This document shows, piece by piece, positions 49,496 to 51,185 of a DNA stretch of 51,185 nucleotides. Position 1 is the first letter of the stretch, and each line of letters begins with the position of its first letter. The position numbers and the translations under genes are program-made. The DNA is from Lachnospiraceae bacterium (lineage in GTDB: Bacteria > Bacillota > Clostridia > Lachnospirales > Lachnospiraceae). The notes under the pieces are model-generated. The model was not told the DNA's origin, did no database searches, and worked only from the letters and a program-made list of their open reading frames with translations. The stretch lies in NCBI GenBank assembly GCA_024698075.1, contig JAILRP010000015.1, positions 1 through 51,185 of the forward strand. Reading direction: 5' to 3'.

Positions 49496-51147
49496 TCCGC
49501 CGGAAGCGGCTTGGAGAAATAATAGCCCTGGATGATCTCGCATCCCATGCTCTTAAGCCTTACATACTGGGCTTCCTCTTCCACGCCTTCTGCGACGACC
49601 GGAACACCGAGGAATCTCGATATATCCATGACCAGTTCGCAGAGCTTGAGGCTCTTTTCGTCCTTCAGCATGTTGCGGACAAACTTCATGTCCATCTTCA
49701 GAACGTCGATCGGGATCGTCGTCAGCATGTTGAGCGACGAATAGCCCGAGCCGAAATCATCCATCTCGATCTTAAAGCCCCTGCCCCGGAGATTGTTCAC
49801 GACTTCTATCACGCGTGCCGCATTGTCGGAATATGCGCTCTCCGTTATCTCAAGCGGCAGCTCGCTGCTCATCAGGCCGTTTTTTTCGAGTATCCCGAGA
49901 AGCCTGTCCTCAAGCTCAGGATCGTATATGTCTATCCTCGAGACGTTCACCGATACGGGAACGGTGATTCCGAACTTCTTCTTCCACGCCGCGACCTGTG
50001 ACGCAGCCTCCTCCCATACGAACCGGTCGAGCTTCTGAACGAGCCCATTGCTCTCAAACAGCGGGATGAAATCTCCCGGGCTTATCATTCCGAGCTCCGG
50101 ATGCTGCCATCTGATGAGTGCCTCGGCGCTCCTAAGCACAGGGCGCTCTCCGGAAATGCCGTACTTCGGCTGGAAATAGACGATAAAATCCTTGTCCGCT
50201 ATGGACTTGTCAATATCGTTTATGAGCTTTTCATGATAAAGCTGGCGGTCATGTATGCTGCTGTCATATAACGCAACCTGCCTCGTATAATCACCGCGCA
50301 GTCCGTCGCAGGCAAGCTTCGCATGGTCAAACCACTGTTCCGGGGGATCGTTCCTATCAACGCTCTTGTTGATCCCGATCCGAAGCCTTATCTTGGCGCT
50401 CTTAAATGACATCGAGCCGATATCAGCGAGCATCCTGTCCGCAATGTCGCAGTAGTCGGACGTGCATGAATGGTAGATGTAGAAAGTGTCCGCCGCCGGA
50501 CGGCAGGCGAATCCGTAGCCCTTCTCAAGCTCGGACGAGATCATGTCCGCGACTTTTTTCAGTATCCTGTCACCTTCGGCGCGGCCGTATATCTCATTGA
50601 TCAGATGGAAATGCTCGATGTCCATTACTATCGCATCCATCGGAGCATCATTGTACGCCTCCGACTGCCTGATGTATTCAAAGAAAAGCTCATCCGTATA
50701 AAGGCCCGTGAGCGGATCGGTCTCAGCCGAATCGAGGAGGTTCTTCTTCTCGTAAAGGTCTATTATCCTCTCGCACCTTGCCAGGATGACTTCGGGCATG
50801 TTATACGGCTTCTTGATAAAATCATCCGCACCGGCCCTTATGCTCGTGACTTCCGCGTCCTCATCCATTGTCATGACTATGACCGGGATCCGCGACATGG
50901 AGGGGTCCGACCTGCACACAGACAGGACCTCGGTCCCGCTCATGACCGGCATCATAAGGTCAAGCAGTATGAGCGAGAGGGAATCTCCCTGCTACTTCAG
51001 GATGTCAAGGGCCCGCTGCCCGTTTTCCGCATATACGACTTCATATTCACCCGAAAGCATGTTGCCGAGTATCTCTCTGTTGATCATCTCATCTTCGACA
51101 ACGAGTACTTTTCTTTTCGGCCTGATGCCGTTCAGCATACTGTTCAT
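49441..51147 (-). pseudogene. REC-GGDEF-EAL protein interrupted by an amber codon
   Basis: A 568-codon gene from ATG 51147 (AAGGA ribosome binding site) with one in-frame TAG at 50992-50994 (codon 52). Before it: receiver start KRKVLVVEDEMINREILG. After it, in the same frame: QGDSLSLILLDLMMPVMSG with the phospho-acceptor Asp, then a GGDEF domain whose signature is degenerate (RPAADTF instead of GGDEF), then an EAL domain with all expected catalytic motifs (EALIRW, NVS, LEITES, DDFGSGYSSL, AEGVE, QGYYFSKPL). Intact, it would be a receiver-controlled c-di-GMP phosphodiesterase. Re-initiation at an ATG at 50955 would give a 504-aa GGDEF-EAL protein without a working receiver. The 3' end overlaps the convergent broken gene by 55 nt. 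Confidence 0.8.
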
Positions 51148-51185
51148 TATCCGTTCCTTCTTTCTTCCTCTTCTCTGATCCCTAT

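Noticed and set aside
50992-50994. Recoded TAG (pyrrolysine or other amber decoding)
   Set aside because: TAG ends ordinary genes here (for example the 368-aa permease) and no SECIS/PYLIS-like element or decoding gene is in the window.
1-51185. CRISPR array, insertion sequence or prophage
   Set aside because: No spaced direct repeats, transposase, integrase or phage structural gene was found; gene order is housekeeping throughout.

Overview
The window reads as chromosome of a low-to-mid GC Clostridia bacterium, most likely Lachnospiraceae (inference). Reasons: the gene orders infC-rpmI-rplT, yicC-gmk-rpoZ-rimO-pgsA-cinA and xpt with a BMP-type ABC transporter; Firmicutes-type RNA control (L20-type leader, FMN riboswitch); strong AGGAGG ribosome binding sites; and clean TTGACA-17-TATAAT promoters. 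No phage, insertion sequence or CRISPR array is visible.

Layout. 1-8.7 kb: tRNA-Pro(AGG), an unknown 165-aa gene, then on the minus strand the translation operon infC-rpmI-rplT-degV, glnA, thrS with two small unknown genes, a SEC-C protein and greA. 8.8-16.5 kb: a long minus-strand housekeeping run yicC-gmk-rpoZ-rimO-pgsA-cinA-radical SAM-ABC-F. 16.7-18.8 kb: rqcH (ribosome quality control) converging on an SCP2-like gene. 18.9-24.5 kb: minus-strand BMP nucleoside ABC transporter ending in xpt, a purine salvage unit. 24.7-26.5 kb: a small transcription unit with a structured leader and trailer around a 68-aa protein, then FMN riboswitch-ribU-riboflavin kinase. 26.6-32.6 kb: a barnase-like lipoprotein, a hybrid histidine kinase, a rhomboid protease, a patatin lipase, a J-domain protein and an XRE regulator. 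32.6-38.9 kb: aromatic amino acid operon aroF-tyrA-aroA-aroC-aroEKQ, the last gene being a three-enzyme fusion. 39.1-46.5 kb: a second BMP nucleoside ABC transporter in one operon with a 5'-nucleotidase lipoprotein and an L,D-transpeptidase. 46.6-51.2 kb: small unknown genes, a yccF remnant, and two convergent signalling genes, each broken (a frameshift/deletion in a REC-HPt-REC protein, and an amber codon in a REC-GGDEF-EAL protein).

How the genes work together. The two BMP systems suggest heavy reliance on purine/nucleoside scavenging: one feeds nucleobase salvage (xpt), the other is placed to take up nucleosides released outside the cell by the nucleotidase. The aro operon carries most of the shikimate route to chorismate plus the tyrosine branch; aroB and pheA are not in the window. 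Riboflavin is imported and phosphorylated under FMN control.

The least expected sequence-level signal is a 10-bp motif, TTATGT(A/C/T)AAC, that I count 15 times on the two strands, about 50 times more than chance by a rough estimate. It lies mostly inside genes, in several reading frames, and in local clusters. All positions were read by eye from the sequence; family names rest on recognised motifs, not on database searches.
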